From NCBI GenBank assembly GCA_016710365.1, contig JADJVW010000011.1, forward strand, positions 1 to 64,000: a stretch of 64,000 nucleotides of DNA, read 5' to 3'. The notes beneath the pieces were generated by a model. That model made no database searches and was not told the origin of the DNA. It saw nothing but the letters and a program-made list of their open reading frames with translations. The translations under genes were made by a program, and so were the position numbers. This DNA comes from Candidatus Caldilinea saccharophila. Lineage in GTDB: Bacteria; Chloroflexota; Anaerolineae; Caldilineales; Caldilineaceae. The stretch's first letter is position 1, and each line of letters begins with the position of its first letter. Positions 47,725-57,600 of this stretch are shown piece after piece.

Positions 47725-49314
47725 ATGTCCGAGCGCAAAAATAAGGCGCAGGCTGCGGAGCAGGCAACTGAAACGCAGCGCGAATTGACACGCAAGGAAG
47801 CGCGACTCCGGCACCGTGACCGTGAGCGCCATCGAAAGCTATACATGTTCGTCGGCGCCGCGTTGGGCGCGGCGCTGCTCTTTGTGCTGATCGGCGTCGC
47901 CTACCAGTTCCTGGTGTTGCCTAATCAGCAGGTTGCGCGCGTTGGCGATGTCACGATTGCCGCCAATCAGTTCTGGAAACGCGTCAAACTGGAGCAAAAT
48001 AGTCTCCAGAATCAACTGGGGCGTTACCAGCAACTTGAGGAGCAGTTTGGCGGCCAAGGCTTCTTCACGTCGCAGATCAGCCAACTCCAGGCGACGCTGG
48101 GCAGTCCGTTTGCGCTCGGTCAGCAGACGCTCAACCAGATGCTCGAAGAGCAGATCGTCAAGCGCGAAGCCGCCGCACGCAACATCACTGTGACCGATGA
48201 GGAAGTGGAACAGGCGCTGCGTGACGAGATCGCCAACGGCCTGGGTCTGGTGACCGAGCCACAGGCGACGGCCACGGCCCAAGCAGGGATCGATGCCACC
48301 GCAACGGCGACGGCATGGACGCCGACCCCGGCGCCAACCAGCGCAGTGGACGCCGCCACCCCTGTAACAGACACCGCCGCCGTGACCGGAACGGCTGCGG
48401 TGACAGATACAGCAGCCGTGACAGATACAGCCGCGGTGACAGACACAGCCGCGGTGACAGACACAGCCGCGGTGACAGACACAGCCGCGGTGACAGACAC
48501 AGCCGACCTGACGGCTACTGTTCCGACCACCGAGACCGCGCCCGCGGCTGAACTTCCGACCGAGCTGCCCACCGAAGCGCCGACGCCACTGCCGACGCCG
48601 GTTATCATCACCGAGACGGCGTTCACGGAAGGTCTCTCCACGCTTCAGACGAACATCAGCCGGATTTCTGGCCTCTCCATGGACGAGTATCGTCAGATCA
48701 TCCAGGCGCGCCTGCTGCGTGAAAAGTTGCAGGAAGTGATCGCCACCGAAACCGTGACCGACACGGAGGAAGCCGTGCACGCACGCCACATCCTGTTGCG
48801 CGTGCGTGAGCCGGAACCGACGCCGACAGCCGTGCCGGATGGCGTCACTCCGGAGCCGACGCTGACGCCCACGCCGCTGCCCGACGGTGCGCCGACCCCC
48901 ACGCCGACGCCCGGCCCGCGCGACGACGCCGCCACATTGGCGTTAGCCAACGAGTTGCGTCAACGGCTGGAGGATGGCGAAGACTTCGCCACACTGGCCG
49001 CCGAGTACAGCGACGATCCAGGCAGCGCCGCCAATGGTGGCGACCTCGGCTGGTTTGGCAAGACGCAAATGGTTGCACCCTTTGCAGATGCTGCGTTCAG
49101 CCTGGCGGTGGATGAGATCAGCGAGCCGGTCAAAACCGACTTCGGCTATCACATCATCCAAGTGTTGGAGCGCGATGCTGCCCGTCCTAAGGATCAGGCA
49201 GCGATCGATCAGGAGCGTGCACAGGCATACCAGACCTGGCTTCAGGCACAGTTGGACGATGAATCCATCCAGCGGGCCGACAACCTTGTGAATCTATTGC
49301 CAGCAGGGTTGTAA
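47725..49314 (+). CDS. membrane-anchored PpiC/SurA-type peptidyl-prolyl isomerase
   Basis: 529 residues. A Lys/Arg-rich start and one membrane helix (LYMFVGAALGAALLFVLIGVAYQFLVL) anchor it to the membrane with the rest outside. A SurA-N-like helical region (residues 70-170) precedes a low-complexity region with eight TDTAAV-type hexapeptides (48364-48510, 18-bp DNA repeats) and Pro-Thr-rich stretches. The PpiC rotamase domain is at AVHARHILLRVREP ... EDFATLAAEYSDDPGSAANGGDLGWFGKTQMVAPFADAAFSLAVDEISEPVKTDFGYHIIQVLE. Such proteins assist folding of secreted proteins. It starts three bases after the S18 stop. Confidence 0.88.
   Translation: MSERKNKAQAAEQATETQRELTRKEARLRHRDRERHRKLYMFVGAALGAALLFVLIGVAYQFLVLPNQQVARVGDVTIAANQFWKRVKLEQNSLQNQLGRYQQLEEQFGGQGFFTSQISQLQATLGSPFALGQQTLNQMLEEQIVKREAAARNITVTDEEVEQALRDEIANGLGLVTEPQATATAQAGIDATATATAWTPTPAPTSAVDAATPVTDTAAVTGTAAVTDTAAVTDTAAVTDTAAVTDTAAVTDTAAVTDTADLTATVPTTETAPAAELPTELPTEAPTPLPTPVIITETAFTEGLSTLQTNISRISGLSMDEYRQIIQARLLREKLQEVIATETVTDTEEAVHARHILLRVREPEPTPTAVPDGVTPEPTLTPTPLPDGAPTPTPTPGPRDDAATLALANELRQRLEDGEDFATLAAEYSDDPGSAANGGDLGWFGKTQMVAPFADAAFSLAVDEISEPVKTDFGYHIIQVLERDAARPKDQAAIDQERAQAYQTWLQAQLDDESIQRADNLVNLLPAGL
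48364..48510 (+). repeat. coding 18-bp tandem repeats
   Basis: GTGACAGACACAGCCGCG repeated about eight times, the first and last units diverged, encoding TDTAAV; five central copies are nearly identical. Confidence 0.9.
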
Positions 49315-49327
49315 GAAAAAGTAGGGG

Positions 49328-49405
49328 TAGAGACTAGAGATTTGGAGATTGGAGATAAGCCATGCGGCGCCCCACACGCTGCTTATCTTCAATCTCCAGT
49401 CAGTG
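49328..49405. repeat. AATCTC-type inverted segment, copy 4
   Basis: tagagatttggagattggagataagc on the left (49333-49360) and gcttatcttcaatctccagt on the right (49381-49400), an imperfect hairpin after the isomerase gene. Confidence 0.65.
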
Positions 49406-49445
49406 ACCATGCCTCTGCGGGGTGCAACGAGCCATGAAAATCGCT

Positions 49446-49478
49446 TTTCTCTGCGAGCCTCTGCGACTCTGCGTCAAA
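49446..49478. repeat. CTCTGCG-type word repeat
   Basis: ctctgcgagcctctgcgactctgcgtcaaag, three rounds of ctctgcg-like words; related to the CTTCGCG element at 29354-29422. Confidence 0.55.
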
Positions 49479-49490
49479 GCTATTTTCAGG

Positions 49491-50444
49491 TTAGTTGATC
49501 ACGCGGAAGCGCCAGATTTCCTCGGCGTGCTCCATTTCGTGCAGCGTCAATCCATAAACGAACCCAGACAATTCGCCTGGCTCGCCCTGTCCAGGATCGC
49601 CAATGGAGGCTAGTTGTGCGTCGCTTGCCTGGTCAAGCAGCTTGAGCATACGCCGGTGATAGGTCGTCAAACCGTCGGCAATATCTATCATATTGAGCGC
49701 CGCGCGCGCTGTCAACAACTGAGCGTTGACAGCATCTTCAGTCGCATCTTCCAGCCAGGGAGCAAGCGAGTCCTTGTCAATTTGTGGCCACTGCTTGGCG
49801 ACGCGATAGCCATATTCCCGCCACGCCAGAATATGCACCAGGACGTCGCGGAGCGACCAGTCGCCGATGACGCCCGGTGTGACCAGCGTCGCCTCGGACA
49901 GACCGCCGATGCTGTCCATCAGGTTGGCGTCCTGGCGTGCAAGAAATACACGCAGCCCGGCGCGCGTCCATCGGCGCATCGAGCCGCAATAGCGCCACAA
50001 CTCGCGTTCGTGTTGGCGCGTGTGGTTCGCCATGTGCGCGATGAGGCGACCTGGCGTCAGCCAGGAATCACCCTCGCGGTAAGACGTCTCTAGCTGTGCA
50101 GGCGTCAGCGTTTCAGTCAGCCCGATCAGGCCGGCGCGCGCGTGCTCGACTTCGGTGAGGATCGCATCGAGTGGCAGCGCGGCATCCGCCTGGGCGCGCG
50201 TGTCGTTGGTGGACGCGGGTCGCGCAAAACCGGTGGCGGCCGTAACGCCGGCAAGCACATCCCGCAGCCGTCGCGTCTGGGTGCGATCCCAGAAGGCGAC
50301 ATGCGCAAGCAATGCTTTGGGCGTCCATTCAGTTTCGAGAGAGGCGCGCTCGACCTCGCCAGCTTCAAGCAACGAGAGCGTGCGCAGCAAGTCGTCATAG
50401 GTCACGCGTAAATTTGCGGCTAATGCATTGGGCATCGAAGACAT
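49491..50444 (-). CDS. tandem DinB-like domain protein
   Basis: 317 residues in two similar halves, each an about 150-residue four-helix bundle. First half: YDDLLRTLSLLEAGEVERASLETEWTPKALLAHVAFWDRTQTRRLRDVL and HMANHTRQHERELWRYCG; second half: VIGDWSLRDVLVHILAWREYGYRVAKQW and LHEMEHAEEIWRFRVIN. The W-(S/T)-x-(R/K)-(D/A)-(V/L)-L-x-H-(I/V)-x-x-(W/R) pattern and the later H-x-x-x-H match DinB/DUF1706 proteins, where His residues bind metal. Function is unclear; relatives include thiol transferases and unknown proteins. No SD is obvious; start as given. Confidence 0.78.
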   Translation of the reverse strand: MSSMPNALAANLRVTYDDLLRTLSLLEAGEVERASLETEWTPKALLAHVAFWDRTQTRRLRDVLAGVTAATGFARPASTNDTRAQADAALPLDAILTEVEHARAGLIGLTETLTPAQLETSYREGDSWLTPGRLIAHMANHTRQHERELWRYCGSMRRWTRAGLRVFLARQDANLMDSIGGLSEATLVTPGVIGDWSLRDVLVHILAWREYGYRVAKQWPQIDKDSLAPWLEDATEDAVNAQLLTARAALNMIDIADGLTTYHRRMLKLLDQASDAQLASIGDPGQGEPGELSGFVYGLTLHEMEHAEEIWRFRVIN

Positions 50445-50583
50445 GTGCAGATCTCTTTCATCGGAATCTCATAAATCGGTGTAAAATAATACACGGGCAG
50501 CCCTGCGGAAAAAAATGTTTAATCACTTGCCATGCAAGATGCGGTGTCTGCCGAAGCATGGCACAACGATAGGAGAATTCAAA

Positions 50584-51453
50584 ATGACTGCCAAGCAGAT
50601 CGAAAAACGCCCGTTTGGCCGGACAGGCCACATGAGCACCGTCACACTGGTGGGCGCCGCCGCGCTCGGTTCCGTCACGCAGGCGGAGGCAGACCGGACG
50701 CTCGACTTGTTGCTCGAATATGGCGTCAATCATATTGACACCGCGGCTTCTTATGGCGACGCCGAGTTGCGTATCGGCCCGTGGATGGCGCAGCATCGCA
50801 AGACCTTTTTCTTGGCCACCAAGACTGGTCAGCGCACCTACGAAAAAGCACGCGAGGAGATTCACCGCTCGCTCGACCGGCTGCGCGTCGATGCGGTGGA
50901 CCTGATTCAGCTTCACGCATTGGTGCACCCCGACGAATGGGACACGGCGATGGGGCCAGGCGGCGCGTTGGAGGCGTGCATCGAAGCGCGCGAGCAAGGG
51001 CTGGTGCGCTTTATCGGCGTCACCGGTCACGGCAGCACGATTGCCGCCATGCACCGGCGCAGCCTGGCGCGCTTCGATTTCGACTCGGTTCTGCTGCCTT
51101 ATTCTTACACGATCATCCAGGACAAAAGCTACGCGCAAGATTTTGAGGCGCTGCTTCAGACCTGCCAGGAACGCAACGTCGCGGTGCAGACGATCAAGTC
51201 GATCTCGCGCGGCCCCTGGGCGACGACTGAGCGCACACGCTCCACATGGTATCAACCCCTGGAAGATCAGCACGACATTGATCTGGCCGTGCACTGGGTG
51301 CTTGGCCGGCCCGGCGTCTTCCTCAACACAGTGGGCGATATTCACGTATTGCCTCGCGTGCTGGATGCGGCCAGCCGTTTTACGCAGCGCCCCACCGACG
51401 TAGAGATGCAAACATTGACGAAAGAAGAACACATGACGTCGTTGTTTGTGTAA
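50584..51453 (+). CDS. aldo/keto reductase
   Basis: 289 residues, short for the family. MTAKQIEKRPFGRTGHMSTVTLVGAAALGSVTQAEADRTLDLLLEYGVNHIDTAASYGDAELRIGPWM is the typical beginning with the catalytic Asp (HIDTAASYG) and Tyr of SYG. KTFFLATKTG supplies the Lys, and QLHALVHPDEWD the His-equivalent. The NADPH part is partly shortened (TIKSISRGPWATTERTR). AKR enzymes reduce carbonyls with NADPH. The ATG at 50584 has AGGAG eight bases upstream. The gene is followed by a strong terminator and is probably alone. Confidence 0.85.
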   Translation: MTAKQIEKRPFGRTGHMSTVTLVGAAALGSVTQAEADRTLDLLLEYGVNHIDTAASYGDAELRIGPWMAQHRKTFFLATKTGQRTYEKAREEIHRSLDRLRVDAVDLIQLHALVHPDEWDTAMGPGGALEACIEAREQGLVRFIGVTGHGSTIAAMHRRSLARFDFDSVLLPYSYTIIQDKSYAQDFEALLQTCQERNVAVQTIKSISRGPWATTERTRSTWYQPLEDQHDIDLAVHWVLGRPGVFLNTVGDIHVLPRVLDAASRFTQRPTDVEMQTLTKEEHMTSLFV

Positions 51454-51495
51454 GAGGGGCAGCCTCCCCGAGGCAAACTCACACTTACGCAGGAT

Positions 51496-51540
51496 AAAAG
51501 GGAGGGGCGCCGGACAATCTGTCCGGCGCCCCTCCCTTTT
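51496..51540. terminator. strong bidirectional terminator
   Basis: AAAAGGGAGGGGCGCCGGAC (51496-51515) and its exact complement with a five-base loop, flanked by T/A runs; between the aldo/keto reductase and the UspA gene, which face each other. Confidence 0.93.
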
Positions 51541-51589
51541 ACAAGCTACTTATAATAGCCTGTTGATTTTACAACTCGCACACTTTACC

Positions 51590-52102
51590 TCAATCATGCT
51601 CCGGACGCACCATGAAGATCGGTGTGTTGACGCGCGCCGCTACATACTGGGCGACGCTGCCGAAGATCAGCTTCTGGAGTCCGGTGCGCCAGCGCGTGGT
51701 CATGGCAATGGCGTCGATATTGCGACGTTCGACAAATTTGACGATCTCTTCGCCACGATCGCCAAAACGCACTTCCAACTCTACTTCGTAGCCGGCCTGT
51801 TGTAACAGGTGAATATCACCTGCCAATTCGGCGCGAATTTCAGCGATGGCGCTATCCCATTCCTGGCTCGCATAGATCGGGTGCAGCGCGAGGCTGGCAT
51901 CACGGTCAGAGGCGTACATGGTCACGGCGCCGTCATATCCAGCAGGACGCGGCGGCAGCGCCGTATGTCCAACCGGCGCGTCGCCTACGCGCAGGAGCAG
52001 CAGTTTAGTCTGTTCGGGCGGAAAGAATTTGAGCAGGTGAGGGTAAATCTGTCGGCAAAAAGCCGACCCATCGTTAGGCGCCAAGATACATTGCTTGGTC
52101 AC
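51590..52102 (-). CDS. universal stress protein (UspA family)
   Basis: 170 residues from a GTG at 52102 with AAAGGAG eight bases upstream. USP fold: KQCILAPNDGSAFCRQIYPHLL, KLLLLRVGDAPVG, LQQAGYEVELEVRFGDRGEEIVKFVERRNIDAIAMTTRWRTGLQKLIFGSVAQYVAARVNTPIFMVRPE. The G-x2-G-x9-G(S/T) nucleotide-binding pattern is present in altered form (TRWRTGLQKLIFGSVAQYV), so ATP binding is likely but not sure. USPs respond to starvation and other stress. Its neighbours are a terminator and the isocitrate lyase gene's 3' hairpins. Confidence 0.85.
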   Translation of the reverse strand: MTKQCILAPNDGSAFCRQIYPHLLKFFPPEQTKLLLLRVGDAPVGHTALPPRPAGYDGAVTMYASDRDASLALHPIYASQEWDSAIAEIRAELAGDIHLLQQAGYEVELEVRFGDRGEEIVKFVERRNIDAIAMTTRWRTGLQKLIFGSVAQYVAARVNTPIFMVRPEHD

Positions 52103-52345
52103 GGCAAAATCTCCTTTGATCAGCCATTGTGATCGTCTACAGTTCAATACTTGCGCGACGTAAAGGCGCGCATTTCATGTTCTAACCGGCTGGCGCACCA
52201 CTGCACCAACCGTCATTCACGATTCTATCACATCTGGGCGATAGTGGCACCCTACACTCGTCCTGTTTACGTCGGGACACACCCTACGACCCGCTCGCCT
52301 GCACCCCAACGCAACTGTCGCTCATGCAAGGTTGCGGCGATCAAA
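52103..52345. other. intergenic region upstream of the UspA gene
   Basis: Holds the UspA SD and probable promoter region, and a Pro/Arg-coding low-value reading frame; no gene, no repeat of note. A -35/-10 pair could not be fixed with confidence. Confidence 0.4.
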
Positions 52346-52393
52346 AATCGAGGCGGCTCGCTGCAAAAGACTTTGCAGCGAGCCGCCTCGATT
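52346..52393 (-). terminator. hairpin 2 downstream of the isocitrate lyase gene
   Basis: AATCGAGGCGGCTCGCTGCA and its exact complement (22-bp arms in total) with a four-base loop, followed on the minus strand by five T residues. Confidence 0.9.
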
Positions 52394-52397
52394 GATG

Positions 52398-52430
52398 ACA
52401 AGCCGAGTTTCTGGCAAAAACTCGGCTTGT
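52398..52430 (-). terminator. hairpin 1 downstream of the isocitrate lyase gene
   Basis: ACAAGCCGAGTTT and AAACTCGGCTTGT, a second stem directly next to 52346-52393 and nearer the aceA stop. Together they form a tandem terminator. Confidence 0.8.
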
Positions 52431-52452
52431 GGGTATCCTCTTGAGCGGACGA

Positions 52453-53745
52453 TTAATGTGCAGTGGCGAACTGCGCCTCTTCGGTGGAGCCACTGAGCGC
52501 AGTGGTGGATGCAGTGCCGCTGGTGACGGTCAACTGCACTTCGTCAAAGTAGCTGACGCCGACAAAGCTCTGATGCCTCACAGCAGTAAAGCCGTGCTCT
52601 TTCTCCATCGCAAACTCCTTATCCTGGAGTCGCGTGTAGGCCGCCATGCCCTCGCTCTTGTAGGCGCGCGCCAGCTCAAACATGCCGCTGTTGAGCGAAT
52701 GGAAGCCAGCCAGCGTGACGAACTGGAATTTGTACCCCATTTCGCCCAGTTGCTCTTGGAACGTGGCGATGGTCTTTTCATCCAGGTTGCGCCGCCAGTT
52801 GAAGGAAGGCGAGCAGTTGTAGGCCAGCGGCTTGCCGGGGAACTGCGCGTGGATGGCCTGCGCAAATTCACGCGCCTCGCCCACGTCGGGCCTGGACGTT
52901 TCACACCAAATGAGGTCGGCGTGGGGAGCGTAGGCCAGCCCGCGCTCAATCGCATACTCGAGGCCGCCGTTGATGTAGTAGAAGCCTTCAGCGGTGCGGT
53001 CGCGGCTGGTGATGAAAGGCACATCGCGCGCGTCGACGTCAGTAGTAAGGAGTTGCGCCGAGTCGGCGTCGGTGCGCGCCACCAGGAGCGTGGAGACGCC
53101 CATCACGTCGGCGGCCAGACGCGCGGCCACCAGCTTCTGGATGAACTCCTGCATGGGGACGAGCACCTTGCCGCCCATGTGACCGCACTTCTTGGCCGAG
53201 GACAACTGATCCTCGAAGTGCACGCCGGCCGCGCCGCCATCGATCATGGCGCGCATCAGTTCATAAGAGTTGAGCGTGCCGCCAAAGCCAGATTCGGCGT
53301 CAGCCACAATTGGCGCCATCCAGTAGTGGTCGCGCTGGCCGTTCATGTGCGAAATCTGGTCGGCGCGCTGCAGCGCCTTGTTGATGCGACGCACCAGCGC
53401 AGGCACGCTATCGACCGGGTAGAGGCTCTGGTCGGGATACGTTTCATTCGCCGTGTTGTTGTCGCCCGCCACCTGCCAGCCGCTCATGTAGATGGCTTTG
53501 AGGCCGGCCTGCACCATCTGCACCGCCTGGTTGCCGGTCACGGCGCCCAGCGCCCGGACAAAGGGGTCGGTGTGGATCAAACTCCACAATCGCTCTGCGC
53601 CCATGCGGGCAATCGTGTATTCGACCATAAAACTGCCGCGCAAGCGGAGCACCTGTTCTGCGGTGTAAGGACGGACAGCGCCGGCCCAACGCGGAGCTTT
53701 TTCCCATTCCTGACTCATCTGTGCAGCAAGGTTTTGCTCGTACAT
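52453..53745 (-). CDS. aceA: isocitrate lyase
   Basis: 430 residues. It cleaves isocitrate to glyoxylate and succinate, the first step of the glyoxylate shunt used on acetate, fatty acids and leucine. KCGHMGGKVLVPMQEFI has the signature KKCGH with catalytic Cys; the preceding GVHFEDQLSSA, WMAPIVADAESGFGGTLNSYELM (ADAEAGFGG-type phosphoenolpyruvate-like site), and PLAYNCSPSFNWRRNLD match. VARTDADSAQLLTTDVDARD is typical of the AceA class with a longer TIM-barrel lid. GAGGAG lies nine bases before the ATG. No malate synthase was seen in the window. Confidence 0.96.
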   Translation of the reverse strand: MYEQNLAAQMSQEWEKAPRWAGAVRPYTAEQVLRLRGSFMVEYTIARMGAERLWSLIHTDPFVRALGAVTGNQAVQMVQAGLKAIYMSGWQVAGDNNTANETYPDQSLYPVDSVPALVRRINKALQRADQISHMNGQRDHYWMAPIVADAESGFGGTLNSYELMRAMIDGGAAGVHFEDQLSSAKKCGHMGGKVLVPMQEFIQKLVAARLAADVMGVSTLLVARTDADSAQLLTTDVDARDVPFITSRDRTAEGFYYINGGLEYAIERGLAYAPHADLIWCETSRPDVGEAREFAQAIHAQFPGKPLAYNCSPSFNWRRNLDEKTIATFQEQLGEMGYKFQFVTLAGFHSLNSGMFELARAYKSEGMAAYTRLQDKEFAMEKEHGFTAVRHQSFVGVSYFDEVQLTVTSGTASTTALSGSTEEAQFATAH

Positions 53746-53906
53746 GGAGTGCGTTTCTCCTCGTCACTAAGGACACTACGGATTCAATTGCGATCTGGAC
53801 ATACCCAAGAGGCGGCGCTGCCGGGACAGCGCCTGGCTGCTCCTATCCTGCAAGATCGGAGTTGCAATTGGGTTGCAGTTGTGTGAAATATGGGACAATC
53901 GGCGGG

Positions 53907-54278
53907 TCATTCAGTCTGTGCAGAGGGCGCAGCAGCTTCCACAAGCGTCATGGCGATCGCCTGTAGGCCGCGATCGCTCTCCTCGACGGCAAACTCCACC
54001 AGATCGCCGGGGCGAGGCAGGCGGTCGCTTTGCACCGCGCTGCGATGTATGTAAATCTCCGGCTGACCTGTGCGCACGATGAAACCGTATCGTTTGCGGC
54101 GATCAAACCATTTCACCTGTCCCCGTTCGCGGCCAGGCGCGGACATCAACTGCCGGCAACCCGGGCAATGCAACGGCTCCACAACGCCGAGCTGTCGTTG
54201 CTCTTCGCTTGTCCACAAAAAAGAGATGCCGCAACGGGCGCAGTAGAGCATTTCATCCTGCACAGGTTGTTTTGCCAT
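53907..54278 (-). CDS. zinc-ribbon plus cold-shock domain protein
   Basis: 123 residues from ATG 54278. The N-terminal half has CARCG...CPGC, a zinc-ribbon (CaRC and CxxC). The C-terminal part is a cold-shock domain: GQVKWFDRRKRYGFIVRTGQPEIYIHRSAVQ...RPGDLVEFAVEESDRGLQAI, including RNP1 (K-R-Y-G-F-I) and RNP2-like (I-Y-I-H). CSD proteins melt RNA structure. The domain combination is uncommon; a role in RNA or ribosome binding is inferred. Confidence 0.8.
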   Translation of the reverse strand: MAKQPVQDEMLYCARCGISFLWTSEEQRQLGVVEPLHCPGCRQLMSAPGRERGQVKWFDRRKRYGFIVRTGQPEIYIHRSAVQSDRLPRPGDLVEFAVEESDRGLQAIAMTLVEAAAPSAQTE

Positions 54279-54348
54279 CGTCAATCACACCCCTATCTAC
54301 CAGTAGATTTGACATTTCCGTAGTCGCTTGCTACTCTAATCATAGCAC

Positions 54349-54420
<72 letters not shown>

Positions 54421-54686
54421 CTGTTCCCACTGCCTGTTGTGGAGTGGGAAAACTTAAGCCCCAAGCTACAGTAGACTGTCTACCCAGTGGGAAGGCGGTC
54501 TATTTTTATGTCCGCGCAGGGAACTGCCGCCCCCCTGCGGAGCCAATGGATGAACGCCTCTTGCATTGAACTTGTCGAAATAACGGAGTGATCGGCGCAT
54601 CACAAAGCATGGTACACTGCTTGCTGCTAAATTAGTCGATCCTGCTTTAGGTTCGGATCGACGGCATTTGTTGAAAGGAGACATCC

Positions 54687-57600
54687 ATGCAATCGATCCA
54701 CCGTCTGCTGCGCATCGCACTGGCCGCGACTCTGATCGCGGCGTTGCTACTGCCCGCTGCACCCTACGCACTCGCTCAGGACGCGGCGACGATCCACTAT
54801 CACCGCCCTGATGGCGCGTACGAAGGTTGGGGTCTACATGTGTGGGGCGCGGCCGCTCAGGAGACGCCGTGGGCCGATCCGCTGCCGCCCACCGGCAGCG
54901 ATAATTTTGGCGTTTACTGGGAAGTGTCGCTGGCTGGCGGCGGTGACGAACTCGGCTTTATCATCCACAACGGCGAGCGTAAAGACCCTGGCCCCGACCA
55001 GGTGCTGGCGTTGAACACAAGCCGAGCGGCCTGGGTCGTCTCCGGCATACCGGAAGTCTATTTCCAGCCGGTCGATCCGAACGATCTGCCCACCGGCCTG
55101 CCTACGGAGGAGGAGCCGCGCCTGCCACCGCGCGCGGTCTCCTTCCCGGGCAGCTATGCGCTGGCGTTGGGCGGCGAAGATTGGCAGCCGGCCGAGCCGG
55201 TTGTCCAGGCCAGCGATGCCGACGGCGACGGCGTGTGGAGCTTGATTGCCACGCTGCCCGGCGGCGACTACGCATTCAAGGCGGCAATCGACGGGGCGTG
55301 GGACGAGAACTACGGCGCGGACGGCGAACTCGACGGGCCAAACATTCGCTTCCGTGTGCCCGAAGCAGGCGGCGACGTCATCTTCACCTACGACCGCGCC
55401 ACTAACCAGGTTTCCGTCGAAGTCAGTGCGGCGAGTACACCTGTTCCCCTCCCGCAGACCTTTGCGGGCGACGGCGTGATCTTTGCGCCGGCCATCCGCC
55501 ACGATAGCCGCAGCGACCGCTATCGCGCACCCTTCGGTGCACAACCGACCGGCACGGCGGTGACGCTGCGCCTGCGCACCGCGGCCAACGATGTCGAAGC
55601 AGTCACGCTGTTGTGGGGGAGCGTCAGCGACGGGAGTCTGCGCCAGACGCCGTTGCACCCTGTTGCGGCGGATGAGCGCTACGCGTGGTGGGAGACGACG
55701 ATCGATGCCGGCGACGCGCTCGACGTGCTGGCCTACGGCTTCTCCATTCGTGACGGCGACGCCACGCTCTTCTACGCCGACGATGCGCGCCGTGATGGTG
55801 GTCTCGGCCAGCTCTACAATGAAATGCCCGCCGGTGACCTGGGCTGGAACATCTACGTGTACGCGCCGGATTTCGCAACGCCGGCGTGGGCGCAGAACGC
55901 CACCATCTACCAGATCTTCCCCGACCGCTTCCGTGACGGTGATGCCAGCAACAACCCCACCGCCGACGACTGGTTCTACCCGGAGGAGTGCGGCGGTCAT
56001 GCTCGCCCGGTCACGCCGTGGAACACCATCGTGCCCGACCCGGAGCCTTTCGACTCCGCTCGCAATCCTGACTGGTATGGAACGTATGGCTGCACTTTTT
56101 ATGGCGGCGACCTCCAGGGCGTGCAGCAGGAGTTGGATTATCTGCAAGAACTGGGCGTGACAACAATTTACTTCAACCCGATCTTCGACTCGCCCTCCAA
56201 CCACAAGTACGACGGTCGCGACTACCGGCAGGTGGACGACAACCTGGCCGTGATCGATGACTTTGACGCCAGCAACGCATTGTTCACGCAATTTGCCGCC
56301 GAAGTCGAGGCGCGTGGGATGAACCTGATCCTGGACGGCGTGCCCAACCACTCATCGAGCGACAGCCCCTTCTTTGACAAATACGCGCGCCACGCCACGC
56401 TCGGCGCGTGCGAGAGCGAAGAGAGCGCGTACCGCGACTGGTACTTCTTCGACCCGGCGCGGCCTGCCGGCACAGGAGCGTGCGCGGGCGACGTCAACTA
56501 TCGCGGCTGGTTCAACGTGGCGACGCTGCCACAGCTCGACACGGCCAATGAAGATGTCATCGACAACTGGCTGGGCGAAGAGGGCATCGCGCTGAAGTGG
56601 CTCGACGCGCCGGGTGTGGACGGCTGGCGCATCGACGTCGTGCCGGATGTCGTCGCTATCAACCCGCACTTTTTCGAACTCATGCGTCAGGCCGTGAAGA
56701 CGCAGCATCCCGACGCGCTGCTCATCTCCGAGACGTGGCCGGAGGATCAGGCGCGGCTGCGCGTGTTGGGTGATGAGTTTGACTCGACCATGAACTACCG
56801 CTTCCGGCTGGCTGTGCTCGGCTTCCTGCGCGACCGCAACTTCGAGGACAACGACGGCGGCGTCCCCGCGCTGACCGCGACGGAGTTCGAGGCCGCGCTG
56901 CGCGGCTTGCAGGAGGATTATCCGCCGGCGGCCTTTGCCACGGCGATGAATTTGCTCTCTTCACATGATGTCAATCGCGCGGTGCGCGTGCTTGATCATG
57001 ACGGCATCGACGTTGCGGCGCAGGAACCGGTCAACAATTTCAAGGACGGCCGCGCACGGCTGGCGCTGGCCGCGGTGTTGCAATTCACCCTGCCCGGCGC
57101 GCCGACGATCTACTATGGTGACGAAGTGGGGCTGGTCGGTTTTGGCAGCGACGAGCCGCGCGACGATCCGTACAACCGCCAGCCTTATCCGTGGCCCGAC
57201 GCCGAAGGGTACGACAGCCTGCCCGCCTGGCGCCAGCAGGATACGGCGCTGCTCGCACACTATCAGCAGCTCGGTCAGCTTCGCCAGCAGCACAGCTTCC
57301 TGCGCACCGGCGCCTGGGACACGCTGCGGGTGGACGACGCCGGTCTCTACGTCTTCGGACGCAAGGATGCGAGCGGCGCGGCCATTATTGCTGTCAACCG
57401 CAGCGACGCCGCGCAGAGCGTCAGCCTCGATGCTTCGGGCTATCTGCCGTGGGGCGCGCAATTAAACGATCCCTTCGCCGCGGCAAGCCTTACCGTCGGC
57501 GCGGCGGGCAACCTCAGTTTTACTGTGCCGGCGCTGGGCTACCAGCTCTGGGTGACAGCAGAAGGAACGGACTTCACCACACCGGCCACGCCGGAGATAG

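Noticed and set aside
54421..54686. Gene between tRNA-Cys and the amylopullulanase
   Set aside because: Only weak hairpins and the amylopullulanase upstream region were seen; no reading frame with a plausible start.
54834..56351. 505-residue minus-strand protein
   Set aside because: Same reason: antisense reading of the amylopullulanase gene.
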